Shown here piece after piece: positions 33,388 through 41,744 of a stretch of DNA of 64,000 nucleotides. The position numbers and the translations under genes were made by a program. Within the stretch, counting starts at the first letter, position 1. Each line of letters begins with the position of its first letter. The DNA is from Methanomassiliicoccales archaeon (GTDB lineage: Archaea > Thermoplasmatota > Thermoplasmata > Methanomassiliicoccales > UBA472). Under the pieces are notes generated by a model. The model was given only the letters and a program-made list of their open reading frames with translations. It was not told the DNA's origin and did not search any database. The stretch covers positions 159,940 to 223,939 of the forward strand of contig JAPKYK010000001.1 in assembly GCA_026394395.1 (NCBI GenBank). The letters run 5' to 3'.

Positions 33388-34098
33388 ATGTCAAAGGTCA
33401 AGCGCAAGATCATCAAGATCGACGAGGAGAAGTGCAACGGCTGCGGGCAGTGCGTGCTATCATGCGCCGAGGGCGCCATCGTAATAAAGGACGGCAAGGC
33501 CAAGGTGGTCAAGGACATGTACTGTGACGGCCTGGGGGCCTGTCTGGGACATTGCCCCGAGGGCGCCCTTACCATCGAGGAAAGGGAGGCGGAACCGTTC
33601 GACGAGGAGGCGGCCAAGGAGCACGTGGCCTCGGGCCAGAAGGAAGAACCGCATTCCTGCAGCAGCTCCCGGCCCATGATGATCATGCCCGCGGCTCCGG
33701 TCGCCGGCGGTGATAATCCTTCCCAGCTCAGGAACTGGCCCATCCAGCTTGCTCTATCCCCAGAGGTCACCCCGGCGTACAAGGGGGCGTCGCTGCTCAT
33801 AGCCGCCGACTGCACCGGATTCTCCCTGGGGAACGTGCAGAGGGACTTCATCGCCGGCAGGGTGGCCATCATCGGCTGCCCCAAGCTGGACGATTTCCAG
33901 GCCTACGTGGAGAAGCTGGCCAGAATTTTCAAGGGCAATGACATAAAGGACCTCACCTTGATCCGCATGGACGTTCCCTGCTGCGGTGGACTGCAGCACC
34001 TGGTGCACGAGGCCCTCAAGCGCAGCGGGAAGCAGCTGCCCCTTCAGGAGTTCATCGTGGAACGCTACGGCGGAAAGGTGGTCAAGGTCACCACTTAG
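33388..34098 (+). CDS. 4Fe-4S ferredoxin-domain protein with C-terminal Cys-containing domain
   Basis: The 236-residue protein starts with a two-cluster ferredoxin fold: KCNGCGQCVLSC and MYCDGLGACLGHCPEGA. A Ser/Cys/Pro-rich linker follows, then a 110-residue C-terminal domain with LLIAADCTGFS, VAIIGCPKLDD and VPCCGGLQHLVHEA, whose Cys may bind another cofactor. Such proteins occur in anaerobic archaea, probably in electron transfer; the partner is unknown. ATG 33388 is preferred to TTG 33379. The end overlaps the convergent flavoprotein gene by 11 bases. Confidence 0.8.
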   Translation: MSKVKRKIIKIDEEKCNGCGQCVLSCAEGAIVIKDGKAKVVKDMYCDGLGACLGHCPEGALTIEEREAEPFDEEAAKEHVASGQKEEPHSCSSSRPMMIMPAAPVAGGDNPSQLRNWPIQLALSPEVTPAYKGASLLIAADCTGFSLGNVQRDFIAGRVAIIGCPKLDDFQAYVEKLARIFKGNDIKDLTLIRMDVPCCGGLQHLVHEALKRSGKQLPLQEFIVERYGGKVVKVTT

Positions 34099-34546
34099 AG
34101 CGCTTCCCGGTCATCCGCTCCACGTCCACCCGGATCATCGCGGTCAAAGAGAGCGAGCGGGGGTCGAAGTCGTTCGTACCGGGGGTGTAATGGTCCATGA
34201 TCACCATCAGCCCCTCCTTCACCCCTGCCTCGTCCAGCACTATCATGGCCTTTCCCCACCCGATCACGCTGCGGAAGCTGCTGGACCATCTGCAGGCCGT
34301 CTCCCCCGGGACCAGACGTGCCTCGCCCTCCAGCTCGAAGCAGACCTGCGGGTTTCTGCGGAGGACGTCCAGCTTCTTACCCTCCTTGGCGCAGTGGAAG
34401 TAGAGGACGCTCTTGCGGTAACCGAAGTTCATGGGCACGATGTACGGTTCGCCGTCGTCCACCATCCCCAGGCGACAGACCTCAGCCTTCTTGATGATTT
34501 CCTCGATCTCGGCTAGGTCGGTTATCTCTCGTTCCGCGTGCCTCAT
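34088..34546 (-). CDS. Pyridoxamine 5'-phosphate oxidase-like flavoprotein (Nim-like)
   Basis: The 152-residue split-barrel protein has EVCRLGMVDDGEPYIVPMNFGY at the start and YFHCAKEGKKLDVLRRNPQVCFELEGE in the middle, as in FMN-binding PNPOx-like/NimA proteins. C-terminal SVIGWGKAMIVLDEAGVKEGL is also typical. It may reduce a small molecule or detoxify nitro compounds. ATG 34546 follows GGGATGGG-type sequence; the frame upstream has no good start. Confidence 0.8.
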   Translation of the reverse strand: MRHAEREITDLAEIEEIIKKAEVCRLGMVDDGEPYIVPMNFGYRKSVLYFHCAKEGKKLDVLRRNPQVCFELEGEARLVPGETACRWSSSFRSVIGWGKAMIVLDEAGVKEGLMVIMDHYTPGTNDFDPRSLSLTAMIRVDVERMTGKRSKW

Positions 34547-34643
34547 CCCATCCCTTCCTACGACGGTCGGACAAAGCCTCCCGGAAATAAAAATGATTTC
34601 ACCGGTCCAGCCGCGCGTGCAGGCCAAGCATGGGGGTTCACAT

Positions 34644-34671
34644 CAGTTATATAATTGGATGATATATCCAA
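34644..34671 (+). promoter_or_regulatory. TATA box with inverted-repeat operator candidate
   Basis: CAGTTATATAA (34644-34654) is a TATA box. TTGGAT (34655-34660) and ATCCAA (34666-34671) form a perfect inverted repeat around GATAT directly downstream, before the expected start site near 34676. AGGTGA then precedes ATG 34691. The placement suits a repressor site for the dehydrogenase gene. Confidence 0.5.
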
Positions 34672-34690
34672 CTAAGTCCTAGGTGAGCAG

Positions 34691-35707
34691 ATGATAGCGG
34701 CATTGATGCAATCGCCCGGCGTTCTGGAGGTCACCGACGTGGCGGACCCGAATTGCCCGCAAGGCGGAGCATTGTTGAAGGTGCTCGCCTGCGCCGTCTG
34801 TGGCACCGACGTCAAGATGCTGGAGCATGGGCACAAGGCCCTCACCTATCCCCGCATACCTGGACATGAGGTCACCGCCGAGATCATGGTGATGGACGAT
34901 ACCACTTCACCTTTGAAAGTGGGCGACAGGGTCCAGGTCTGGCCGGGCAAGGTCTGCGGTAAATGCCGACATTGTCGGTCCGGCGACGACCATCTTTGTC
35001 CGGACATCGGCATCATGGGCTTCAACGTGGACGGGGGGATGGCCGAGCTGCTGGCCGTGAAGGACACATCATGCTTGGTACCTATCGGGAACGCCGATCC
35101 CTGCCTTCTGACCCTAGCCGAACCGCTGGCCTGCTGCATCAACGCCCAGGATAAATTACAAGTGGGCGAAGGGGACTCGGTTCTGATAATGGGCGGAGGG
35201 CCCATGGGCGGCCTCAACGCCCTTCTGGCCCGGCACCGCGGGGCCCGGAAGGTCCTGATGACCGAGGTCGAACCGCAGCGCTTGGACCAAGCGCCGAAGA
35301 GGCTCATGGACCGGATCGCCACGCCCGGGGATGTGCGGAAGATGGTGATGGAGGAGACCAACGGCGAAGGGGTGGACGTAATCATCCCGTGCACCCCGGA
35401 GGTCCGACTGGACGAGGGCGTGATCTCCCTGATGGCATATGGTGGGAGGTTGTGTGTCTTCTCCGGCCCTCGGAAAGCGGATTCGCCGCTGCCCGTGAAC
35501 GTCCGAGACATGCACTACCGGGAACTGACGTTGGTGGGCAGCTACGGCAACTCCAGCCGGCACGGCCGGATGGCGGTGGACCTGTTGAGGGAAGGCGGTC
35601 TGGACACAGGCTGGCTCATCACCGGAACTTTTTCTCTGGAACAGGCGGAACAGGCCTTCGAGCACGCCTCGTCGAGGAAGGGTATGAAGGCCGTCATAAA
35701 GATCTGA
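34691..35707 (+). CDS. Zinc-dependent medium-chain dehydrogenase
   Basis: The 338-residue MDR protein has the catalytic-zinc region CAVCGTDVKMLEHG and GHEVTAE, a structural zinc lobe with four Cys (GKVCGKCRHCRSGDDHLCPD) and a nucleotide loop VLIMGGGPMGGLNALLA. It should oxidise an alcohol or polyol with NAD(P). It resembles sorbitol/threonine dehydrogenases. An operator-like repeat lies at its promoter. The TrpD-like gene follows 15 bases later. Confidence 0.87.
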   Translation: MIAALMQSPGVLEVTDVADPNCPQGGALLKVLACAVCGTDVKMLEHGHKALTYPRIPGHEVTAEIMVMDDTTSPLKVGDRVQVWPGKVCGKCRHCRSGDDHLCPDIGIMGFNVDGGMAELLAVKDTSCLVPIGNADPCLLTLAEPLACCINAQDKLQVGEGDSVLIMGGGPMGGLNALLARHRGARKVLMTEVEPQRLDQAPKRLMDRIATPGDVRKMVMEETNGEGVDVIIPCTPEVRLDEGVISLMAYGGRLCVFSGPRKADSPLPVNVRDMHYRELTLVGSYGNSSRHGRMAVDLLREGGLDTGWLITGTFSLEQAEQAFEHASSRKGMKAVIKI

Positions 35708-35722
35708 CGAACGGTGTTGCAT

Positions 35723-36841
35723 ATGGAGAACGAGCTGAAGGATTTCGGAGCCAAGGTCGACGCGCTGATCAGGGGAGAGCACATCGGGCGCGAGCATGCC
35801 CGGGACATGTTCCGGGAAGTGCTGCTGAACCGGCAGCCGGACCTGCAGCAGGGAGCCTTCCTGGCCGCGTTGACAGCTGTGGGTGCTTCCCCGGAAGAGA
35901 TAGCCGGCAGCTGGGAGGCCATATACGAGATCGACACGGTCAAGGTCAGGCCGGAGGTCCCCGCCCCCCTGGTGGAGAACTGCGGCACCGGAATGGACCG
36001 CATAAAGACCTTCAACGTGAGCACCCTGGCCTCGGTCGTGGCCGCCGCTGACGGCGTGTACATGGCCAAGCACGGAGCCAGAGCCATAACATCCCGGTGC
36101 GGCATAGTGGACATCGCCGAGACCCTGGGCGTGGACGTGGAGTGCGAGCCGTCGGTGGTCAAGCGCAGCGTGGAGGTGGCCGGCATCGGCCTCTTCAACG
36201 GCATGAGCGCCAAGGTGCACCCGCAGGCCCTCTACCGCATCCTCTCGCAGATCCGTTTCGGCACCATACTGAACGTGGCTGGTTCCCTGGCCAACCCGGC
36301 CTCGCCGGAGATCGGGGTGCGCGGGGTATACTCGCCCGACCTGGTGTTGCCGCTGGCCAGGACCATGCGGGAGATCGGCTATCGCCAAGGCATCGTGGCC
36401 CACGGGCTGGACGCCAGCGGGACCCGGGGGATGGACGAGCTGTCGACGCTAGGGCGCAGCATGGTGGCGGAGTTCCATCAGGACGGGGAGATAACCACCT
36501 ATGAGGTCACCCCGGAAAAGCTGGGGCTGCCCGTCGGGCAGGAGAGGTCGATACTCAGCAGCCTGGACCGGGAGGAGGAGGCGCTGCGCTTCATCAGGGT
36601 GCTGTCTGGAGAGGAGAAGGGAGCCCGCCGGGACATCGTAGCTCTCAACGCCGGCCCGATACTGTACCTGAACGGCAACGCCTCCTCGCTCAGCGAGGGC
36701 GTGGCCCGGGCCTTGGAAGTGCTGGATAGCGGGAAGGGCCTGAACAAGCTCAAGGACTGGGTCAGGGTGCAGAACTCCGCGGACGCGGGGTTGAAGCTGG
36801 AACGTCTGGAAAAGATGGTAACGACGGCCTCGGCCGTCTGA
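35723..36841 (+). CDS. Anthranilate phosphoribosyltransferase-like protein (TrpD family)
   Basis: The 372-residue protein has the TrpD/nucleoside phosphorylase fold: an N-terminal helical domain, then VENCGTGMDRIKTFNVSTLASVV, AKHGARAITSRCG and KVHPQALYRILSQIRFGTILNVAGSLANPA. The PRPP loop reads GTGMDR instead of the usual GTGGDG, and SRCGIVD replaces the S-SGSAD stretch. No trp genes are near. It may act on another acceptor. ATG 35723 is used; GTG 35714 is the alternative. Confidence 0.72.
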   Translation: MENELKDFGAKVDALIRGEHIGREHARDMFREVLLNRQPDLQQGAFLAALTAVGASPEEIAGSWEAIYEIDTVKVRPEVPAPLVENCGTGMDRIKTFNVSTLASVVAAADGVYMAKHGARAITSRCGIVDIAETLGVDVECEPSVVKRSVEVAGIGLFNGMSAKVHPQALYRILSQIRFGTILNVAGSLANPASPEIGVRGVYSPDLVLPLARTMREIGYRQGIVAHGLDASGTRGMDELSTLGRSMVAEFHQDGEITTYEVTPEKLGLPVGQERSILSSLDREEEALRFIRVLSGEEKGARRDIVALNAGPILYLNGNASSLSEGVARALEVLDSGKGLNKLKDWVRVQNSADAGLKLERLEKMVTTASAV

Positions 36842-36842
36842 A

Positions 36843-37241
36843 TCAGACCCGGCCGGCCTTCTGGTCCACTTCGGCCTTCATTTTGTACCAGCCGGACATG
36901 CGGTCCCTGTGCTCGTCCGAGGGGTCCTCGGCGGTGATGATGAGGGCGGCCATCTGCTCTTCCCCGTCCAGGTCCACCATGGGATACTCCACGCTCTTGA
37001 TGATCCGCTGGACGAAGACCTTCAGGAACTCCACGTCCTCGACGGTGCAGCTGGTGGGCAGTCTCATCGTGAAAACATGCAATTTCTGATGGATGTCCAG
37101 GTAATAGCTCATCTCAGCCTGGTCCAGTAATTTAAGGAAACGTTCCCGGTCCCGGCGCCGCTTGGAAAGCTCCCTCATCCTTTCCGTCCACAGAGATCCG
37201 AACTGGACCATCACGCCTTCCTCGCCGAAAACCTTCCACAT
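36843..37241 (-). CDS. Hypothetical protein
   Basis: I do not recognise this 132-residue protein. It is rich in charged residues, with MRELSKRRRDRERFLKLLDQAEMSYYLDIHQ, a possible strand pair (KLHVFTMRLPTSCTVEDVEFLKVFVQRI) and a helical end. There is no signal peptide or membrane span. Codon use fits the neighbours. It is convergent with the TrpD-like gene, one base apart, and divergent from bioY. Confidence 0.6.
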   Translation of the reverse strand: MWKVFGEEGVMVQFGSLWTERMRELSKRRRDRERFLKLLDQAEMSYYLDIHQKLHVFTMRLPTSCTVEDVEFLKVFVQRIIKSVEYPMVDLDGEEQMAALIITAEDPSDEHRDRMSGWYKMKAEVDQKAGRV

Positions 37242-37347
37242 GCTCCCCAAAAACCGCCTAGTGGGAATTAAACCTTTGTCATCGACCGGTCGGGGCCTGG
37301 TCCGGGCGGGAAACTTATATCAACCGGGCCGAGGTTCACTTTTAACC

Positions 37348-37941
37348 ATGCAAGTCATTGACACGGTCGAGGGCTGGCGCCGGTCGACCTCCGCCCCGTT
37401 GTACAGATGGAGGGAGGGGTCCGGGACCATGACCAAGGTGGCCGCGGCCGCGCTCTTCGCCCTGCTGACCGCCCTGGCCGCCCAGGTGCGCTTCGTGCTG
37501 CCGTTCACCCCGGTCCCCTTCACCGGGCAGGTGCTGGTGGTGCTGCTTGGCGCGGTGGTCCTGGGACGATACGGCGCTCTCGGCCAGGGAATGTACCTGG
37601 GAATGGGTGCCTCCTTCGGCTGGTTCAGCGGAACGGTCGGTGCGGCGGCCCTGAGCGGGATCACCGGCGGTTACCTGATCGGTTTCCTCGTAGCCGCCTT
37701 CGTGCTGGGCGAGCTGGTCGAGAGAAGGCGGGAATGGAGCGGCTGGCAGGTCGCCGCCGCCATGTCCCTGGGCGTGCTGGTGATATACGCCGTCGGCGCG
37801 CTGCAGCTGGCCTTGGTCCTGGGGTTGAACGCCTGGGAAGCGATAACGATCGGAGTGTTGCCGTTCGTAGTCATCGACGCCCTGAAGGTGGTCATGGCCA
37901 CCGGGGCATCCTCGCTGTTCCTGCGACCCCGTTCGGCCTAA
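37348..37941 (+). CDS. bioY: Biotin transporter substrate-binding subunit BioY
   Basis: The 197-residue S component of an ECF transporter has six hydrophobic segments and the BioY signatures FVLPFTPVPFTGQVLVVLLGAVVLG and ITGGYLIGFLVAAFVLG. It binds biotin in the membrane. No EcfA/EcfT genes are adjacent, so it must share an energising module or act alone. ACTTATATC about 32 bases before ATG 37348 suits a leaderless transcript. Confidence 0.93.
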   Translation: MQVIDTVEGWRRSTSAPLYRWREGSGTMTKVAAAALFALLTALAAQVRFVLPFTPVPFTGQVLVVLLGAVVLGRYGALGQGMYLGMGASFGWFSGTVGAAALSGITGGYLIGFLVAAFVLGELVERRREWSGWQVAAAMSLGVLVIYAVGALQLALVLGLNAWEAITIGVLPFVVIDALKVVMATGASSLFLRPRSA

Positions 37942-37985
37942 ATCCTTATCATCAACCTTTCACTTCGTTCAAAGAAGGGAACAAG

Positions 37986-38174
37986 ATGGACCTGCTACCG
38001 GAACACTCCCACTGCCTGAACTGCGACGAGCCCATCGACGAGGGCCAGGAGTATTGCTCGGACGATTGCCGGCAAAAGGCCGAGGGGGAGGCCAAGAAGG
38101 TCCGGAACAGGAACATGGTCTTCTTCGGCCTGGCCGCCGTCGCGCTGATCGTTCTGACCTTAATGATGATCTAA
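37986..38174 (+). CDS. Small zinc-ribbon membrane protein (DUF2116-like)
   Basis: The 62-residue protein has an N-terminal zinc ribbon (HCLNCDEPIDEGQEYCSDDC, four Cys) and one C-terminal membrane helix (MVFFGLAAVALIVLTLMMI). This layout matches archaeal DUF2116 proteins of unknown role. It is likely a tail-anchored protein with the ribbon in the cytoplasm. It overlaps the convergent folP gene by 4 bases. Confidence 0.8.
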   Translation: MDLLPEHSHCLNCDEPIDEGQEYCSDDCRQKAEGEAKKVRNRNMVFFGLAAVALIVLTLMMI

Positions 38175-39319
38175 CGCCCGCTCATCATGGCCTGCACCGC
38201 CTTGAGCGTCCTCACCGTCTCCTTCACATCGTGCACCCTGAACAGGTGTACACCCTGCCAGCAGGCCACCGCGGCCGCGGCCAGGCTGCCTTCCAGGCGT
38301 TCCGAAGGATCCCCTTCGGATATCCGGCCCAGAAAGGTCTTTCTTGAGGCGCCTAAAAGAACCGGCCTTCCTATGGATCGATACTCATCCAGCCGGGACA
38401 TTATCTGCAGGTTGCCGTCCAGGTCCTTGCCGAAGCCCAGCCCCGGGTCCACTGCCAGGCTTTCCCAGCGGACCCCCGCGGCCACCGCCTGGCCGACCCG
38501 TTTCTCCAGATAGGCGTAGGTATCCCCGACCACGTCCGTGTAGCGTGTGTCTTGCTGCATGGTGTTGGGCTGGCCCCTCATGTGCATGATTATGGCTGCG
38601 GCGCCGGTGTCCTTCACCACCTTGGCCATGCCCGCCTCCAGGCCAGAGACGTCGTTGACGATGGAAGCCCCGACGGCCAAGGCCTTGCTGGCCACTTCCG
38701 GCCTGCGGGTGTCCACGGAAACAGGGAGACCTATGTCATCGCTCACCCGGCGGACCACCGGCGCGATCCGGGACCACTCCTCGTCCGCCGAGACCGGAAG
38801 AGAGCCAGGCCGGGTAGACTCCCCGCCCACATCGATGACGTCCGCCCCTTCATCCTTCATCTGCCAAGCATGTTTTATAGCCGCTTCGGGGTCCGCGTGC
38901 TTCCCGCCATCGAAGAAGGAGTCCGGGGTCACGTTCAATATGCCCAGCACCCGCGGCCTCGACAGGTCCAGGGAGCCCCCGGACCACTCGAAGCGCGGCG
39001 GGTCCTCGTTGAAGCGACGGCCGTAGGAGAGCGACAGGTCCTTTGCTAGTTCGATTGCCCCGTCCCCCATCATCATGCTTTCAATGGCCAGAGGGGTCAG
39101 GGCGATGAGCATCCTCTCCCCCTTGCAGCGGAACCCCCTTCCGCCCTTCTGCTCCACGGATGCTATGATCGGAGCGGCCTCTTCCTTGGTCACACCATCC
39201 AGGAAGAAGAACTGCTTGGTGGCCAGGTCCATGCGCCCCAGCGCACCCTCTGGCACACCCAGGCGGCGCCACTCAGATAATGCCTCGGAATAATCTCTGT
39301 AGACGCGCACTCGGGGCAT
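38171..39319 (-). CDS. folP: Dihydropteroate synthase with N-terminal extension
   Basis: The last 260 residues are a canonical DHPS barrel: VLGILNVTPDSFFDGGKH, DVGGESTRPGS, LPVSVDTRRPEVA, SIVNDVSGLE, MHMRGQPNTMQ, DPGLGFGKD and LLGASRKTFLG. It joins p-aminobenzoate to a pterin. A 115-residue N-terminal region (PRVRVYRDYSEALSEWRRLG) precedes the barrel and is not part of bacterial FolP; similar extensions occur in some archaea. It lies 6 bases downstream of the CCG protein gene. Confidence 0.9.
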   Translation of the reverse strand: MPRVRVYRDYSEALSEWRRLGVPEGALGRMDLATKQFFFLDGVTKEEAAPIIASVEQKGGRGFRCKGERMLIALTPLAIESMMMGDGAIELAKDLSLSYGRRFNEDPPRFEWSGGSLDLSRPRVLGILNVTPDSFFDGGKHADPEAAIKHAWQMKDEGADVIDVGGESTRPGSLPVSADEEWSRIAPVVRRVSDDIGLPVSVDTRRPEVASKALAVGASIVNDVSGLEAGMAKVVKDTGAAAIIMHMRGQPNTMQQDTRYTDVVGDTYAYLEKRVGQAVAAGVRWESLAVDPGLGFGKDLDGNLQIMSRLDEYRSIGRPVLLGASRKTFLGRISEGDPSERLEGSLAAAAVACWQGVHLFRVHDVKETVRTLKAVQAMMSGR

Positions 39320-39325
39320 GGAACC

Positions 39326-40426
39326 TCACAGCAGCCGGTCCACCAGCTGGACCAGGTCCACGATCTCCGGAGCGTCCTTGCCCTCGGCCCCGGCCTTGAG
39401 GTTGTTCACGCAGAAGGGACAGGTCGTCACCAGCAGGTCGGCGAAAGCCGCCTCCTCCACCCTCCGCCCGGCGATGGCCTTGGACAGGTCCGGATATGCC
39501 GAGCGTACGCCTCCGCCGCCTCCGCAGCAGGCTGCCGTGTCCCGGTTGCGGGGCATCTCTTTGAACTGGATATCAGGAATCTTCTGCAACACCTGGCGCG
39601 GAGCGTCATAGACGCCACAGTGTCTCCCCAAATGGCATGGATCATGATAAGTGACGGTGGCCTTCAACGGTCTGAGCTTCAGGTCCTTTCCCGCCAGGTA
39701 CTCGGTGACGTGCTGCACCTCGAAGCCCAGGTCGAACCTCTTGGGGTACTCCTCCTTGAACATGCGGTAGCAGCCGGCGCAGGAGAATATGACCTTCTCC
39801 ACGCCCAGGGAGCGGATGGCCTTGACGTTTCTCTCCCACAACTTTTCCACTTCGTCCTCGTCCACGCCGATGCGCTGAAGGACGCTGCCGCAGCACACCT
39901 CGTCCAGAAGGGTGTAGTCCTCGCCCAGCTTGTTCAGTATGGATATCGTCGAATCGGCCAGGGCCCTGTCCCGATACGTGGCGGTGCAGCCGACAAAATA
40001 ACTGACCTTGGCCTTGTGCGGCTTGGAGCCGAGGGTCTCCGGGACGTCCTTCCCCTCGCCGTAGGCGTTTCCGGTCCGTTCCACCTTCTCCACGATGGTC
40101 TTGTGCCGGGGCAGCATGTGCCCGGCCGCGACCAGATCGCGGCGGGCGCTCTCCACCACGTCCACCACGGAGATCTTGGACGGGCATCTGCGCTCGCAGT
40201 CCTTGCAGGTAGTGCACTGGTAAAGGTACTCCAGAACGGACGGGTCGGCCGGGATCTCTTTCTGCAGAAGGCCGTAGGCCAGCACCATGCGGCCACGTGC
40301 GACGCTGGGGTCCCAGCCCACCTTCTGGAACGGAGGGCAGACGCTCTTGCAGAACCCGCAGTAGGTGCAGGTCATGAGCTCCTTCCTCATCTTGCGCAGG
40401 TTCGGCGCATCGATCGTCTCACTCAT
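39326..40426 (-). CDS. CCG-domain Fe-S oxidoreductase subunit (HdrD/GlpC/LldE-like)
   Basis: The 366-residue protein has two ferredoxin motifs (CTYCGFCKSVCP and CTTCKDCERRCP), then two CCG domains (EVCCGSVLQRIG with FSCAGCYRMF, and ACCGGGGG with TTCPFCVNNL). This is the HdrD/GlpC/glycolate oxidase FeS-subunit arrangement. HYDPCHLGRHCGVYD is the family loop. Next to LarA it may act in lactate or another 2-hydroxyacid route, but no FAD dehydrogenase gene is adjacent. ATG 40426 overlaps the LarA end by 8 bases. Confidence 0.87.
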   Translation of the reverse strand: MSETIDAPNLRKMRKELMTCTYCGFCKSVCPPFQKVGWDPSVARGRMVLAYGLLQKEIPADPSVLEYLYQCTTCKDCERRCPSKISVVDVVESARRDLVAAGHMLPRHKTIVEKVERTGNAYGEGKDVPETLGSKPHKAKVSYFVGCTATYRDRALADSTISILNKLGEDYTLLDEVCCGSVLQRIGVDEDEVEKLWERNVKAIRSLGVEKVIFSCAGCYRMFKEEYPKRFDLGFEVQHVTEYLAGKDLKLRPLKATVTYHDPCHLGRHCGVYDAPRQVLQKIPDIQFKEMPRNRDTAACCGGGGGVRSAYPDLSKAIAGRRVEEAAFADLLVTTCPFCVNNLKAGAEGKDAPEIVDLVQLVDRLL

Positions 40427-41660
40427 CTTCACGCACCTTCGGCACGGTCACGCTGCCGTCCAGCAGAACGAGTATCTCTGCTTTGGGCTTTTGCTCCAAC
40501 AGGGCGTCCACCGCCTCCTGCAGCGACGTGAACGGTAGAATGTCCATGTCGTCCAGGGTCTGGGGGGGCAGGTCGGTGACGGCCCAGATGTTGACGTGGC
40601 ACATCACCTCGGCCACCTTGGCTGCTTTGTGATAGCCCAGCCGGTACTCCCGCTGCAGGGCCTCCAGCACCGCCCGCTTGTCCTTGGACAGGCATAGTTG
40701 TTTCACGAAGACCTCATCGCCCAGGCCCTGGCGGCACATGGACACCAAAACGATGATGCCGCCGTCCTTCACCGCCCATTTGGCGTTGTCGATGGCCTTC
40801 TGCGATTGGTAAAGATCGACGTCCATTGGATATGGCGCTACGGTGATGATCGCGTCGTACCTTTTAGGGACGGTGACGGAGAAGACCTCATCGGCCCATT
40901 TCACCGCCTGCTTGAAAGCGAGGTGAAGGTCCCCGGCTGCCGCCCGGTAAACGTTCTGATGGCGGTCCAGCACCACTTGGATGGAGAATATCTCCTTCTT
41001 GACGACCGATAGCGCGTCCATCATGTCCTCGTGCACCGGGTTTCCGTCCAGCACCAAGGTCTGGGCCTCCGGTCGCATGGCTAGGCGGTGGTTCTGCTCG
41101 ATGGTGCGGAAGGAGGCTACCCCGGGCAAAAAGGATTTTCGACCGCCAGTGTAGCCGGCGAAGTAATGCGGTTCCACACTGGTGACGATGATGAGGCGGT
41201 CGGCGTACACCGCCACCTCGTTCACGTCCATGTCCGTACCGTTATGGGACACGCCCAGATGGACGCAGGGTGACCGACGGGCGTCGTGGACCAGGATGTG
41301 GTCCTTTAGATTGTCCAGATGATGTCCGAAGATGAAATTAAGTTCCTCCTCCGTGGGGCCACGGTGAGCGCCGGTGGCGATCAGGTAACGCGCCGAACGC
41401 AGGTCCATACGCTCGGCCAGAGAGTCCAGGACCTTGGCCGTGGGCGTCGGGCGGGTGCCGTCGTTGACGATAATAACGATGTCCTCGCCCTCTTCCAGGA
41501 AGGATTCCAGGGAGCGTCCGCCACAGGGATGGAAAAGCGCGTGATCGATCTCCTTGGCCGACCCACAGACGTCATTGGGTCCAGCTATCCCGGCCAGATT
41601 GACATCTGGCACCTCCGCCTCGATCGTTCCCTTCTCCCCGTATGGCAACTTCAATCGCAT
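40419..41660 (-). CDS. larA: Nickel-dependent lactate racemase-like protein LarA
   Basis: The 413-residue protein carries LarA motifs: IIVNDGTRPTPTAKVLD, TGAHRGPTEEE, VEPHYFAGYTGGRKSFLPGVA (with the Lys that binds the pincer cofactor) and GNPVHEDMMDA. LarA epimerises lactate or other 2-hydroxyacids with a nickel-pincer nucleotide. The maturation genes larB, larC and larE are not in this window, so cofactor supply must come from elsewhere. Substrate is uncertain, since LarA homologues vary. ATG 41660 is preferred over GTG 41669. Confidence 0.88.
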   Translation of the reverse strand: MRLKLPYGEKGTIEAEVPDVNLAGIAGPNDVCGSAKEIDHALFHPCGGRSLESFLEEGEDIVIIVNDGTRPTPTAKVLDSLAERMDLRSARYLIATGAHRGPTEEELNFIFGHHLDNLKDHILVHDARRSPCVHLGVSHNGTDMDVNEVAVYADRLIIVTSVEPHYFAGYTGGRKSFLPGVASFRTIEQNHRLAMRPEAQTLVLDGNPVHEDMMDALSVVKKEIFSIQVVLDRHQNVYRAAAGDLHLAFKQAVKWADEVFSVTVPKRYDAIITVAPYPMDVDLYQSQKAIDNAKWAVKDGGIIVLVSMCRQGLGDEVFVKQLCLSKDKRAVLEALQREYRLGYHKAAKVAEVMCHVNIWAVTDLPPQTLDDMDILPFTSLQEAVDALLEQKPKAEILVLLDGSVTVPKVREDE

Positions 41661-41744
41661 ACGTTCCACCGTTGGCTAAATTAGTATTAAAGAATTCCCA
41701 CAAAAAGGCAAAGGGTTATTCCCATTCCCCGCCCTCTACCGTCC

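Noticed and set aside
34846..35511. 221-codon antisense open frame
   Set aside because: It lies wholly opposite the zinc dehydrogenase and reflects its GC-rich codon pattern.
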